Positions 35,433 to 44,689 of a DNA stretch of 64,000 bases are shown here, in pieces. A model generated the notes under the pieces. It ran no database searches. It worked only from the letters and a program-made list of their open reading frames with translations, and was not told where the DNA came from. The stretch comes from Candidatus Sulfopaludibacter sp. SbA3 (lineage in GTDB: Bacteria > Pseudomonadota > Alphaproteobacteria > Caulobacterales > Hyphomonadaceae). Numbering within the stretch: position 1 is the first letter of the stretch; each line of letters begins with the position of its first letter. The DNA lies in contig CAMDAC010000008.1 in NCBI GenBank assembly GCA_945888325.1, positions 1-64,000 on the forward strand. Direction: 5' to 3'. The translations under genes and the position numbers were made by a program.

Positions 35433-35461
35433 AAAAACCCGCGCCGAAGTAGCGCGGGTTT
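35433..35461 (-). terminator. Rho-independent terminator of rpmG
   Basis: A ten-base stem (35435-35444 with 35452-35461) around a 7-base loop lies about 25 bases beyond the rpmG stop on the minus strand. It is followed there by a run of five T residues (the AAAAA at 35433-35437 on the plus strand, part of which also pairs). In the plus direction it lies 5 bases after the MFS stop but has no T-run, so it is a weaker end for that gene. Confidence 0.75.
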
Positions 35462-35486
35462 CCAAAAACATAGCAGGAAGCAGATC

Positions 35487-35654
35487 TTACTTGATCTTGC
35501 CTTCCTTGAAATCAACGTGCTTTTTCGCAACCGGATCATATTTCCGCTTCACCATCTTCTCGGTCATGGTGCGCGGATTTTTCTTCGTCACGTAGAAAAA
35601 TCCCGTATCAGCCGTCGAATTGAGGCGAATCTTGATCGTGGCGGGTTTGGCCAT
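35487..35654 (-). CDS. rpmG: 50S ribosomal protein L33
   Basis: A 55-residue protein starting [20 protein letters not shown] and continuing through [20 protein letters not shown] to a [14 protein letters not shown] end. It is the cysteine-free (zinc-independent) L33 form, with no CxxC pairs. The sequence matches alphaproteobacterial L33 throughout. A purine-rich GAGAAGGG lies upstream of the ATG. It is flanked by Nudix and MFS genes, a common alphaproteobacterial setting. Confidence 0.96.
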   Translation of the reverse strand: MAKPATIKIRLNSTADTGFFYVTKKNPRTMTEKMVKRKYDPVAKKHVDFKEGKIK

Positions 35655-35729
35655 GGGGTGGCCCTTCTCGAATGGGGTTGAAACCGGAAACCGGGCTTAT
35701 TGACGAGGTGGGGCCGCCAAGTCAAGCGG

Positions 35730-36509
35730 TCAAAGCCGGTCCGTCGCGTGCCCCCCCCGGCTCCAGCGCAGGAAAGGTGGGGCCAGCGGATTTTCGGGCT
35801 TGTCCAGCCGCTCGCCGATCTCGCCCAGCATGAACCGGGTGACCGAAGGCAGGTCCAGCTTCAGGGCGTCTGCCAGGGTCACCCATTGCAGGTCCGACAG
35901 CTCGGCGCCGTCGACCGGGGGGCGTTCGTCGATCAGGGCCAGCTCCGCCTCGGCCATGAAGAAACGGGCATCGAAGCGTTTTGGCCGGTAGGGAGGGGTC
36001 ACCGCGCGGCCGATGAAGACCAGCGGCGAGAGGACCGGGGCGATCTGCATCCTGTGGAATTCTTCCCAGCCCGGCAGCGGCGCCCCCGGCATCTCGCCCG
36101 CCCGGCCGACGATCAGCCCGGTCTCCTCGAACGTCTCGCGGATGGCTGTCAGTGCGAAGGCGCGCGGGGCGCGGCGGGACTGGACGCGCAGCTTTGCCTC
36201 GACGTCCGGGTGCAGCTCTTCCGAGGCGGAGGCCTTGCCATCCTTCGGATCGACGCGGCCGCCGGGGAAGACGTACTTGTCCGGCATGAAGGTGTTGGTG
36301 CCCGCCCGCTTACCCATCAGCACGCGGGGCTGGGCCTGGTCCCGGCGCACGAGAATCAGCGTCGCCGCGTCGCGGGGCCTCGGGCTGGGGACGCCCTTGA
36401 TGACGACGTCACCCTCTTCTTCCTTGTCGTATGCACGTTTCAGCATGGGTAACATCTTCGGTGCCAATTCGGCGAAAGCAAGACGGGCGGAAGCATGACG
36501 CAGCGTCAT
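35730..36509 (-). CDS. Nudix hydrolase
   Basis: A 259-residue Nudix protein. The box is FPGGRVD (81-87), then an enlarged insert, then the helix RETFEETGLIVG (124-135) carrying the metal-binding glutamates. The extra 30 or so residues between the two halves are typical of the larger Nudix proteins acting on CoA derivatives or nucleotides; the substrate is unknown. ATGs at 36509, 36455 and 36446 are all possible; I kept the first because GAGG lies 6 bases ahead of it. It lies 62 bases after rnr, with a hairpin repeat between. Confidence 0.88.
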   Translation of the reverse strand: MTLRHASARLAFAELAPKMLPMLKRAYDKEEEGDVVIKGVPSPRPRDAATLILVRRDQAQPRVLMGKRAGTNTFMPDKYVFPGGRVDPKDGKASASEELHPDVEAKLRVQSRRAPRAFALTAIRETFEETGLIVGRAGEMPGAPLPGWEEFHRMQIAPVLSPLVFIGRAVTPPYRPKRFDARFFMAEAELALIDERPPVDGAELSDLQWVTLADALKLDLPSVTRFMLGEIGERLDKPENPLAPPFLRWSRGGHATDRL

Positions 36510-36519
36510 GCCAAACCTC

Positions 36520-36547
36520 GCTCATCCCCGCGAAGGCGGGGATGAGC
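36520..36547. repeat. 28-base hairpin repeat between rnr and the Nudix gene
   Basis: A perfect 12-base inverted repeat (GCTCATCCCCGC with GCGGGGATGAGC) around the loop GAAG. The ATCCCCGCGAAGGCGGGGAT core is a widespread intergenic repeat in proteobacteria. It sits 25 bases after the rnr stop and directly abuts the GAGG ribosome site of the Nudix gene. It could attenuate, stabilise or divide the transcript. Confidence 0.85.
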
Positions 36548-36571
36548 GGAGTTGGGAATTGCGCAGAGAGG

Positions 36572-38857
36572 CTAACGGCGCTTCTTCTTGCCGGCGCCCG
36601 GGGGCAAGGTGCGCTTGTTGAATTTCGGTTTCCCGCGCCGGGGCGGGCCGCCACCGCCGCGGTTTCCGCGCGAGCCATCCGAATCGCGGCTGATTGCCTT
36701 GCGGGCGGCGTTGCGGCCGGCGGGCGCGGGCAGGGGATCGGAGATCATCTCCAGCAGCAGGCCGCCTTGCAGGGGCGTGACTTCCTTCAGCCGTACCCGG
36801 ACGATCTGTCCGAGCGAGAAGGTCTTGCCGGAGCCGCGCGCATAGACGGCCATCGCAGCGGCGTCGTGCACCCAGTATTCATCCGACAGGGACGAGATGG
36901 GGATGAAGCCATCGGCGCCGGAGCCTGCCAGCGCTGCGAACAGGCCAGCCGGCGTGACGCCCGTGATGCGCGCCTCGAATTCGGCGCCGACGCGGTCTGC
37001 GAGGAAGATGGCGAGGTAGCGGTCCGTCGCATCGCGCTCGGCGGTCATCGAGCGCCGTTCGGTCATCGAGATGTGGCTGGCGATGTCTTCGAGTCGGGCG
37101 GCGGAGCGTTCCGACAGGCCGTCCGGGCCGAAGTCATGCGCGGTGATCAATGCGCGGTGGACGACAAGGTCTGCATACCGGCGGATGGGCGACGTGAAGT
37201 GCGAATAGCGCGCGAGGTTCAAGCCGAAGTGGCCGAGGTTCTCTTCCGAATAGATCGCCTGCGCCTGCGAGCGCAGCACCATCTGCTGGATCATGCCTTC
37301 ATAGTCGCCGCCGCGGATTTCCGCGAGCAGCTTGTTGAACTTGTGCGTCTGCGGACGTTCGCCAATGTTCCATTTCATGTCGAGCGTCTGCAGGAATTCT
37401 GCGAACGCGGCGATCTTGGCGTCTGACGGCGTATCGTGCACGCGGTAGACAACCGGTGCCTGCTTCTGCTCGAGCGTCTCGGCGGCGGCGACGTTCGCCT
37501 GGATCATGAACTCCTCGATCAGGCGGTGCGCCTCGAGGCGTTCCTTGGTCGTGATGCCGGTGATCTCGCCTTCCGGATTGAACATGATCCGGCGTTCCGG
37601 CATGTCGAGATCGAGCGGGCTGCGCGCGTCGCGGGCCTTCGAGACGGCGGCGTAGGCGCCCCAGAGAGGCTTGAGGACGGTGTCGAGGATCTCGCCCGCC
37701 TTGCCGCCCGGTTTGCCGTCGATGGCGGCCTGCGCCTCTTCGTAGGCAAGCTTTGCGGCTGAGCGCATGTTGGCGCGCAGGAAGCGGTGGGATTTCTTGT
37801 TGCCATCCTTTGAGAAGATCATCTCCGCCACGAGGCAGGGGCGCAGTTCGCCTTCCTTCAGCGAACAGGCGTCTGCCGAGAGCTCGAACGGCAGCATCGG
37901 CACGACGCGGTCCGGGAAATAGGTTGAGTTGCCGCGCTTCTCGGCTTCCTTGTCGAGGGCGGAGCCTTCGGTGACATAGGCCGAGACATCGGCAATCGCG
38001 ACGAGGACTTTCCAGCCATCGGGAAGTTCTTCGGCATAGACCGCGTCGTCATGGTCGCGCGCGTCATGCGGGTCGATGGTAATCAGCGGAACGCCGGTGA
38101 GATCCGTACGCGGAACTTTCGCCGGTTCCTTGTTTTTCGCCTCGGCGAGCACCTCTTCGGGAAAGTCGACCGGGATGTCGTTGGCATAGATCGCGATCAG
38201 GCTGGCCGAGCGTGCGTTCGTGATATGGCCGATCACTTCCTTGATGACGCCGAGCGGCGGGCCGTACTGGCGGCGGCCTTCAGGCTTCGGCTCGGCGATC
38301 ACGAGGTCGCCGTCGCCGGCGCCCTTGCGGTCGGCTTCCTGGATCAGAAGTTCGCGGCGTTCCTTGCGGCTTGCCGGGGTGACGCGCCCGCCATGCGGCG
38401 TCTTGTTGTAGAGGCCGACAATCCGCTCGCTGACGCGTTTTTCCAGCAGCGTGACAACATAGGCGCGCCAGGATCCGTCCTCGCGTCCGGAAATCTTGCA
38501 CACTGCCCGGTCGCCCTTGCCGGGCGCGCGGGAGCGGGATTTGCCGGAGGGGCCGCCATAGATCAGCTCCGGGCCGAACAGGCCGTGGTCGCCGACGCAC
38601 TGGCCGACCAGGTCGCCCTCGCGGGTGAGGCGCGTGAACTCGACGAGGCCGCTCGGCGGCGGGCGGTCGGTCTGCGCGAAGCTGCGCTTGCCCGTGCGCT
38701 CCAGCTTGCCTTCGCGCTCCAGTTCCTCGAGCACCTCTCGCAGGATTGCGCGCTCCTTGCCCTTCACCTTGAGGCCCCGGGCGATATCGGCCTTGGACGT
38801 AGCGGCGGGGTTTTCCTTCAGGAAATCAAGGACAGTCTGGCGGTCTGGAAAGCTCAT
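36572..38857 (-). CDS. rnr: Ribonuclease R
   Basis: A 761-residue 3'-5' exoribonuclease. A helix-turn-helix-like N-terminus (TVLDFLKENPAATSKADIARGLKVKG) is followed by cold-shock-type domains, the RNB catalytic domain with ITIDPHDARDHDDAVY (260-274, Asp262/265/268/270/271), HFTSPIRRYADLVVHR, then an S1 domain (about 650-720) and a basic Gly/Arg/Lys-rich tail. It degrades structured RNA and defective tRNA/rRNA. The co-oriented topA-rnr arrangement is common in alphaproteobacteria; here an M23 gene lies between them. Confidence 0.96.
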   Translation of the reverse strand: MSFPDRQTVLDFLKENPAATSKADIARGLKVKGKERAILREVLEELEREGKLERTGKRSFAQTDRPPPSGLVEFTRLTREGDLVGQCVGDHGLFGPELIYGGPSGKSRSRAPGKGDRAVCKISGREDGSWRAYVVTLLEKRVSERIVGLYNKTPHGGRVTPASRKERRELLIQEADRKGAGDGDLVIAEPKPEGRRQYGPPLGVIKEVIGHITNARSASLIAIYANDIPVDFPEEVLAEAKNKEPAKVPRTDLTGVPLITIDPHDARDHDDAVYAEELPDGWKVLVAIADVSAYVTEGSALDKEAEKRGNSTYFPDRVVPMLPFELSADACSLKEGELRPCLVAEMIFSKDGNKKSHRFLRANMRSAAKLAYEEAQAAIDGKPGGKAGEILDTVLKPLWGAYAAVSKARDARSPLDLDMPERRIMFNPEGEITGITTKERLEAHRLIEEFMIQANVAAAETLEQKQAPVVYRVHDTPSDAKIAAFAEFLQTLDMKWNIGERPQTHKFNKLLAEIRGGDYEGMIQQMVLRSQAQAIYSEENLGHFGLNLARYSHFTSPIRRYADLVVHRALITAHDFGPDGLSERSAARLEDIASHISMTERRSMTAERDATDRYLAIFLADRVGAEFEARITGVTPAGLFAALAGSGADGFIPISSLSDEYWVHDAAAMAVYARGSGKTFSLGQIVRVRLKEVTPLQGGLLLEMISDPLPAPAGRNAARKAISRDSDGSRGNRGGGGPPRRGKPKFNKRTLPPGAGKKKRR

Positions 38858-38909
38858 GAGGCCGCATATAGGGGAGTTCGCGGTGGAATGCGCGGGGAAA
38901 TTGCGGGGG

Positions 38910-39599
38910 CTAGCTTCCCGCCCGCGCCGCCGGGAGGCTCAGCATATCTATCGGCGTTAGCGCGAAGGAGCCGGCCTGGGCGCCCCATTCGCCGGTCAGC
39001 ACTTCGTAGTGGAGGTGGCGCGCGACCTTGTAGGAGGCCGTGTTGCCCATCAGGCCGATCACTTCGCCCGCGCGCACACTTTGGCCCACTTCGATGTCGA
39101 CGCTGAATTCCTGCAGGTGGGCGTAGCGCGTGAACACGCCGTTACCGTGGTCGATGACGAGCTGATTGCCGAAATCGTCGCGGTAGGACTGTTCCTTCAC
39201 GGTGCCTGCAGCGGCAGCGTAGATGTCCACGGCGTCGCGGCTGTAATAGTCGACGCCCTTGTGGTTGCTGAAGCTGCGCGGGCCAAAGCCGGAGGAGAAG
39301 CAGGCCGCTTCCACCGGCGCGGTGGCGAGCGTGACCTTTCCGGCCGCAACGACGAACGGGGTGTAGCCGGTCATCTGCAGGTTTGCGTCCGTGTCCGGAC
39401 GGTTCGCGACCGTCATGCCGGGGCAGACCGACATGGCGGCGGGGAACACGTTTTTCACAGGCTGCTGCGGTTTTGGCGGAGGCGGCTTCGTCGCCTCGGC
39501 TTCTGGCGGTGGTGGACGGACCGCTTCGCTGGTCGCGCAGGCGGCCACGATCAGCGCGAAGCCCAGCGACACCGCGTGGAGAGGTTTCAGTTCCATCAT
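38910..39599 (-). CDS. M23 family metallopeptidase lipoprotein
   Basis: A 229-residue lipoprotein from the ATG at 39599 (MMELKPLHAVSLGFALIVAACAT), with a lipobox ending at Cys21 and a Pro/Lys-rich linker (about 29-50). The LytM domain has all zinc ligands: His114 and Asp118 in NHKGVDYY and His198 in RHLHYE, plus His162 in RYAHL. It probably cleaves peptidoglycan cross-bridges at the outer membrane. Prolines and lysines in the linker suggest it spans the periplasm. It lies between topA and rnr. Confidence 0.9.
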   Translation of the reverse strand: MMELKPLHAVSLGFALIVAACATSEAVRPPPPEAEATKPPPPKPQQPVKNVFPAAMSVCPGMTVANRPDTDANLQMTGYTPFVVAAGKVTLATAPVEAACFSSGFGPRSFSNHKGVDYYSRDAVDIYAAAAGTVKEQSYRDDFGNQLVIDHGNGVFTRYAHLQEFSVDIEVGQSVRAGEVIGLMGNTASYKVARHLHYEVLTGEWGAQAGSFALTPIDMLSLPAARAGS

Positions 39600-39705
39600 C
39601 GTATTGCCCCCTTGAACCAAGGCCCTGACCCTGCGCCGAAGCGAGAGGCGGGACAATTCTTCCGCGAGATTACAAAAATGTTACCAAAGTAGGGATGCCC
39701 GCGAT

Positions 39706-42306
39706 TCAGGCGTCGGCCTTCTTGGCCGCAGGCTTCTTTTTCGCAGGCGCTTTCTTTGCTGCGGCCGGCTTCTTGGCTGCGCCTTTCTTCGGCGCGGCTT
39801 TCTTCTTGCCGGTGCCGGAGCCTGCCTTGGCATTGACGAGTTCGAGCGCGGCTTCGAGCGTCACCGTCTCCGGCGCCATCTCTTTCGGCAGCGTGGCGTT
39901 CACCTTGCCCCACTTCACGTAGGGGCCGTACTTGCCCGCGAAGACTTCAACCGGGCCGCCATCCGGGTGATCGCCCAGCGTCTTGAGCGCCGCGACACCG
40001 CCGCGTCCGCCGCCGCCGGCCGCCGCTTTCGCGCGCTTGTCGGCAATCAGGTCCACGGCGCGGTTGATGCCGATGGAGAACACCTCGGTGGGGTCCTTCA
40101 GGTTCGCATAGGTCTTGCCGTGCTGCACGTAGGGTCCGAAGCGGCCGAAATTGGCGAGGATCATCTCGCCATCTTCCGGGTGCGGACCAATCTCGCGGGG
40201 CAGGCTCAGCAGTTCCACGGCGCGCGACAGGGTCAGCGTGTCCGGGCTGTCAGCCTTGGCGAGGCTGGCGCGTTTCGGCTTCTCGCCATTGGCCATTTCG
40301 ACATAGGGACCGAAGCGGCCGGATTTCAGCAGGATCATCTCGCCCTTCTCGGGGTGGATGCCGATCTCGTTGCCGTCGGGGTTGATCGCGCTCTCGCCGC
40401 CTTCGGCAGAGAACTGGCGCGTGTACTTGCACTCGGGATGGCGCGAGCAGCCGACGAAGGCGCCGAACTTGCCAAGCTTCATCGACAGCTCGCCCTCCTT
40501 GCAGAGCGGGCATTGGCGCGGGTTTTCGATGGCGTTGCCTTCGGCGTCCGTGCGCGGGAACACATAGGCGCCGAGTGTCTCGTTCAGCGCGTCGAGCACG
40601 TGCGTGACACGCAGGTCCTTGGTGCCGTCGATGTCGATGGCGAACTGCTTCCAGAAGTCCCGCAGGAAGGCTTTCCAGTCGAGCTTTCCGTCCGAGATGA
40701 CGTCGAGCTTTTCTTCGAGACCGGCGGTGAAATCGTACTCGACATAGCGCGCGAAGAAGTTCTCTAGGAAGGCGGTGACGAGGCGGCCTTTATCCTCCGG
40801 CACCAGCGCCTTGCCTTCGACGCGGACATAGCCGCGGTCTTCCAGCGTCGACATGGTGGACGCGTAGGTGGACGGGCGGCCGATGCCGAGCTCCTCGAGA
40901 CGCTTGACGAGCGAGGCTTCGGTATAGCGCGGCGGGGGCGTCGTGAAGGACTGGTTGGCATCGGCCTTCAGAAGGTCCGCATGCTGACCTTCTGCCATTT
41001 TGGGCAGGCGACCTTCGGCGTCGTCATCATCGTCGCCGGCGTCATGGCCTTCGGTGTAGAGCTTGATGTAGCCATCGAACACGACGACCTGGCCGGTCGC
41101 ACGCAGGACGGCGCGCTTGTCCTTCGAGGCGAGGTCGATGGTCGTGCGCTCGAACTGCGCCGCTTCCATCTGCGAGGCGACCGCGCGGCGCCAGACGAGG
41201 GTGTAGAGTTTCTTCAGGTCGCCTTCGCCGTGATATTCTTCGGGGCGCAGGTTGAAGTCGGTCGGGCGCACGGCCTCGTGGGCCTCCTGGGCGTTCTTCG
41301 CCTTGGAGGAATAGCGCCGCGTGTTTTCCGGCAGGTAGCGCGCGCCATAGTTGGACTGGATCATGGCGCGGGCGGCGACATAGGCCTCCTCGGCCATGTT
41401 GACGCCGTCCGTACGCATATAAGTGATGCGGCCTTCTTCATACAGTTTCTGCGCGGCCTGCATCGTGCGCTTGGCGTTGAAGCCGAGCTTGCGGCTGGCT
41501 TCCTGCTGCAGCGTGGAGGTGATGAAGGGCGGTGGCGGATTGCGCTTCACAGGCTTGGCCTCGACGCTGGCGACCGAATAGCCGCCCGTCTTGACGATCT
41601 CCAGCGCGCGGTCGGCGTCGCCCTTGTTGCCGAGGGTGAACTTCTTCAGCGTGTCGCCATTCAGACTATAGAGACGGGCCGTGAAGGCCGTACCATCCGG
41701 CGCGCGCAGTTCGCACTCGATGTTCCAGTATTCCTGCGGGCGGAAGAGTTCGATCTCGTTCTCGCGGTCGCAGACGATGCGCAGCGCAACGGATTGCACG
41801 CGCCCCGCCGAGCGCGAGCCCGGCAGCTTGCGCCAGAGGACCGGGGAGAGGTTGAAGCCGACGAGATAGTCCAGCGCTCGGCGGGCGAGGTAGGCGTCCA
41901 CCAGTTCGGCATCGATCTGGCGCGGGTGCTCCATCGCGGTGGTGACGGCGTTCTTGGTGATCGCGTTGAACACCACGCGTTCGATCGCGATATCCTTTTT
42001 CAGCGCCCGGCGCTTCTTCAGCGCCTCGACGATGTGCCAGGAAATCGCCTCGCCTTCGCGGTCGGGGTCGGTCGCGAGGATGAGGGTGTCGGCGTCTTTC
42101 AGGGCATTCGCGATATCCGAAATGCGCTTGGCGGATTTGGCATCCGCCTCCCACACCATCTCGAAATCATTGTCCGGATCGACCGAACCATTCTTCGAGG
42201 GAAGGTCGCGGATATGCCCATAGGAGGCCAGGACCTTATAGTCCTTCCCCAGGTACTTGTTGATCGTTTTGGCCTTGGCGGGCGACTCGACGACGACAAG
42301 TTTCAT
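39706..42306 (-). CDS. topA: DNA topoisomerase I with lysine/alanine-rich C-terminal tail
   Basis: An 866-residue type IA topoisomerase that relaxes negative supercoils. The TOPRIM domain has VVVESPAKAKTI and LATDPDREGEAISWH (78-91), and the active-site Tyr296 is in EGRITYMRTDG. One four-cysteine zinc finger (CPLC...CSRHPEC) remains where E. coli has several, followed by repeated topoisomerase C-terminal modules (GRFGPYV...). The last 37 or so residues are almost only Lys, Ala and Pro, resembling a histone-H1-type DNA-binding tail. Confidence 0.97.
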   Translation of the reverse strand: MKLVVVESPAKAKTINKYLGKDYKVLASYGHIRDLPSKNGSVDPDNDFEMVWEADAKSAKRISDIANALKDADTLILATDPDREGEAISWHIVEALKKRRALKKDIAIERVVFNAITKNAVTTAMEHPRQIDAELVDAYLARRALDYLVGFNLSPVLWRKLPGSRSAGRVQSVALRIVCDRENEIELFRPQEYWNIECELRAPDGTAFTARLYSLNGDTLKKFTLGNKGDADRALEIVKTGGYSVASVEAKPVKRNPPPPFITSTLQQEASRKLGFNAKRTMQAAQKLYEEGRITYMRTDGVNMAEEAYVAARAMIQSNYGARYLPENTRRYSSKAKNAQEAHEAVRPTDFNLRPEEYHGEGDLKKLYTLVWRRAVASQMEAAQFERTTIDLASKDKRAVLRATGQVVVFDGYIKLYTEGHDAGDDDDDAEGRLPKMAEGQHADLLKADANQSFTTPPPRYTEASLVKRLEELGIGRPSTYASTMSTLEDRGYVRVEGKALVPEDKGRLVTAFLENFFARYVEYDFTAGLEEKLDVISDGKLDWKAFLRDFWKQFAIDIDGTKDLRVTHVLDALNETLGAYVFPRTDAEGNAIENPRQCPLCKEGELSMKLGKFGAFVGCSRHPECKYTRQFSAEGGESAINPDGNEIGIHPEKGEMILLKSGRFGPYVEMANGEKPKRASLAKADSPDTLTLSRAVELLSLPREIGPHPEDGEMILANFGRFGPYVQHGKTYANLKDPTEVFSIGINRAVDLIADKRAKAAAGGGGRGGVAALKTLGDHPDGGPVEVFAGKYGPYVKWGKVNATLPKEMAPETVTLEAALELVNAKAGSGTGKKKAAPKKGAAKKPAAAKKAPAKKKPAAKKADA

Positions 42307-42331
42307 ACGCTTTTCCAGTCAATATATGGTC

Positions 42332-42375
42332 GCGGCGTTTTGCCGAAAACCGGTTCCTACTTTTCGGAACGCCGC
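42332..42375. repeat. 44-base nested palindrome between lptG and topA
   Basis: Outer arms GCGGCGTT (42332-42339) and AACGCCGC (42368-42375) flank inner arms CCGAAAA (42343-42349) and TTTTCGG (42361-42367), with a three-base bulge and an 11-base loop. The minus-strand core CCGAAAAGTAGGAACCGG closely resembles the CCGAAAAGTGGGAACCGG intergenic motif that I remember as very frequent in Rhizobiales genomes. Its place after the lptG stop (42432) and before topA (42306) would suit a terminator or processing element. Confidence 0.8.
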
Positions 42376-42431
42376 TTTAAGGGCGGCAGAGATGGTCCGG
42401 GGGGTAGGGCCGTGTCAAGGCTGCAGCCGTA

Positions 42432-43547
42432 TCAGCCGTCTTCGCGGTAAGCGATGAACGCAAGGCTAACGAACAGCACAAACAGGGGCGGTGACCAGGC
42501 CGCAACGGGCGGCGGCGCCGCGCCTGTGGCCCCGAGACTGGCGGAGAACTGGGTGAAGAAATAGAGGCCCACGGCGGCCAGGACACCGGTGGCCAGAAGC
42601 TGCGATGTGCCGCCCAGCCGCTGCAGGCGCAGGCAGGCGAGGGCCCCGATCAGGGCCATGGCGACGAACAGGACGGGGGTCGCCGTAAGGGTGTACCAGC
42701 GCATGGTGTAGCGCGAGGCATCGAGGCCGGCCGCGCGGGTTTCGTGGATGAAACCGGGCAGGTCCCAGAAGCCGATCGTGTTGGGCGAGGCGAACTTGTC
42801 GAGCAGGGTCACCGCATCCAGCGAGGTCGGGATGGCGAGGCTGTCCTTGCGTTCAGGCGGCAGGTTCGGGAGGTTTTCGACAAGGTTCTCGAGCTGCCAG
42901 AACCCGTCATTCAAGGTGGCGCTTTCCGCATCGATGCGGCGCACGAAGGCAAAATCGCTGGTCGGCCGCCCCCCGTCATAGAGTCGTTGCTCCTCGATCA
43001 GTTTGACGTCGATCAGCCTGCGGCCGGAGTTTTCGACCTTGCGGGCATGGATCACGAACTGGCTCGTATCATCGCCCTGGCGCAGCCAGATGCCGGTATC
43101 GGCGACCGCCAGCGTCTCCTGCCCGATCTGCAACAGCCGGGCCCGTTCGAACTCAAAGGACTGCGTCAGGCGCGCCGCAAACGGGTTCAGCACCAGGGAC
43201 GAGAAAATTCCGAGACCGGCTGCGAGCACGATCACCGGCGTCAGGAAGCGCCACGCCGAAAGGCCGCTCGCCCGGATGATCGAGAGTTCGGAGCGCCGGT
43301 TGAGGCGGGTGAAGGCCAGCATGCTCGCGGCCAGCAGCGCGAAGGGCAGCGTCTGCTCGATCAGCAGCGGCAGTTTCATCAGCGACAGACGCAGGGCGCT
43401 TAGCAGGCTTAGGCTGACATCGCCGCCGACCGTGCGCAGCTGCTCGACCACGTCGATCAGCAGGATCGCCAGCAGCAGCACGCCGAGCACCAGGACAAGC
43501 CCGGAGAGACACTCCTTCAGGATGTAGCGCTGGATCCGCGACAGCAT
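42432..43547 (-). CDS. lptG: LPS export ABC transporter permease LptG
   Basis: A 371-residue inner-membrane permease of the YjgP/YjgQ family that, with LptF and the LptB ATPase, extracts LPS from the inner membrane. It has three N-terminal helices, a periplasmic beta-jellyroll (about 130-265) and three C-terminal helices. LSRIQRYILKE at the start and RRSELSIIRASGLSAW, the coupling loop, are characteristic. The ATG at 43547 overlaps the lptF stop by one base; a longer frame to 43673 is an lptF shadow. Confidence 0.95.
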   Translation of the reverse strand: MLSRIQRYILKECLSGLVLVLGVLLLAILLIDVVEQLRTVGGDVSLSLLSALRLSLMKLPLLIEQTLPFALLAASMLAFTRLNRRSELSIIRASGLSAWRFLTPVIVLAAGLGIFSSLVLNPFAARLTQSFEFERARLLQIGQETLAVADTGIWLRQGDDTSQFVIHARKVENSGRRLIDVKLIEEQRLYDGGRPTSDFAFVRRIDAESATLNDGFWQLENLVENLPNLPPERKDSLAIPTSLDAVTLLDKFASPNTIGFWDLPGFIHETRAAGLDASRYTMRWYTLTATPVLFVAMALIGALACLRLQRLGGTSQLLATGVLAAVGLYFFTQFSASLGATGAAPPPVAAWSPPLFVLFVSLAFIAYREDG

Positions 43548-44689
43548 CAGGCCATCGCCTCCTGCCGGTCGGCGAGCAGGTCGCTGCGCGGCGGGGGGCG
43601 TTTGCCGATGTGGCGGCCGCGCCCGAAATAGACCCAGCAGAGCCCGCCGAGCGCAACCAGCGGCACGGCCCATTGCGCGATGTTGAGGGCCGGATCGCTG
43701 GCCGCAGCGGATTGCAAGGCGAGCTGCACCACGAGGATCACGGCTGCGGCCGCGGAGGCAATGCCGATCCGGCGGCTATAGCCCTGCCGGCTGAAGTCCC
43801 CGCCCAGCACGGCCAGGATCGCCAGCATGGCCATCACGATGTTCAGAAGGGGCGTCGTCAGGCGCGCATTGGCCTCGGCAAGGAAGCCGTCGGCCTCCTT
43901 GTTCTGGAAATAATCCTTCCGGTCCACGAACACGAGTTCATGCAGGTATTTGTCCGACGCCTTGAGGATCAGTTCGGCGTCTTCTTTCATGAAGTCCGTC
44001 AGGTCGAACATGTACTGGTCGAATTCGAGGATCGACAGCTGCATGTTCTCGTCGAGCTGCTGGCTGAGCGCGTCGCGCAGCAGGAGGGTCGGCTTGCCAT
44101 CAACGCTGACCAGCGAGGCGGTACGCGCCAAAATGTCGGTCGGGAAGGCGGGGTCGGTCATGTCGGAGATCATGACCCCGCGCAGTTCGCCGCCCACCTG
44201 TTCGCGCGCGTAAAAGGTCAGCCGCTCGCCATTGGTGGTGAACTGGCCGGGCCGTATCAGCGCGGCGGCGAGGTCGGCGCGCGCCATCGCGACGGCCTCG
44301 CGCATGGTCCGCTGGGCGACGGGCTGGACCCAGAGGTTCACCGCGAGATGCATTACCGCGCACATCAGCGCCAGCCGCAGGATCGGCGAGGCAACCTGCC
44401 ACCGCGTCATGCCGGCGGCCTGCGCCACCACGATCTCGGAATCCTTGTGGATGCGGTTCAGCGACCAGATGGCGCCGACAAAGATCGCGAGCGGGGTCAA
44501 AAGGGCCACAACCTGCGGCGAGCCGAGCATCACGATATAGAAATATGTCAGGGCCGATTGCCGGTTTTCGAGGATCAGGTCGGTCCGCGACAGGCCCTGC
44601 GCCAGCAGTGCCATCATCACGAGTCCGCCCACGATGATCACCACCGCCTGCAGAATCTGACGGAACAGATGAGCCTGGATTTTCGTCAT
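43547..44689 (-). CDS. lptF: LPS export ABC transporter permease LptF
   Basis: A 380-residue partner permease of LptG. The membrane-jellyroll-membrane layout is the same, and the coupling loop reads HKDSEIVVAQAAGMTRWQV. The C-terminal tail is basic and proline-rich (GRGRHIGKRPPPRSD). It is translationally coupled to lptG (TGATG). It diverges from pepA across 123 bases, the same lptFG|pepA-holC arrangement as in E. coli. Confidence 0.95.
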   Translation of the reverse strand: MTKIQAHLFRQILQAVVIIVGGLVMMALLAQGLSRTDLILENRQSALTYFYIVMLGSPQVVALLTPLAIFVGAIWSLNRIHKDSEIVVAQAAGMTRWQVASPILRLALMCAVMHLAVNLWVQPVAQRTMREAVAMARADLAAALIRPGQFTTNGERLTFYAREQVGGELRGVMISDMTDPAFPTDILARTASLVSVDGKPTLLLRDALSQQLDENMQLSILEFDQYMFDLTDFMKEDAELILKASDKYLHELVFVDRKDYFQNKEADGFLAEANARLTTPLLNIVMAMLAILAVLGGDFSRQGYSRRIGIASAAAAVILVVQLALQSAAASDPALNIAQWAVPLVALGGLCWVYFGRGRHIGKRPPPRSDLLADRQEAMA

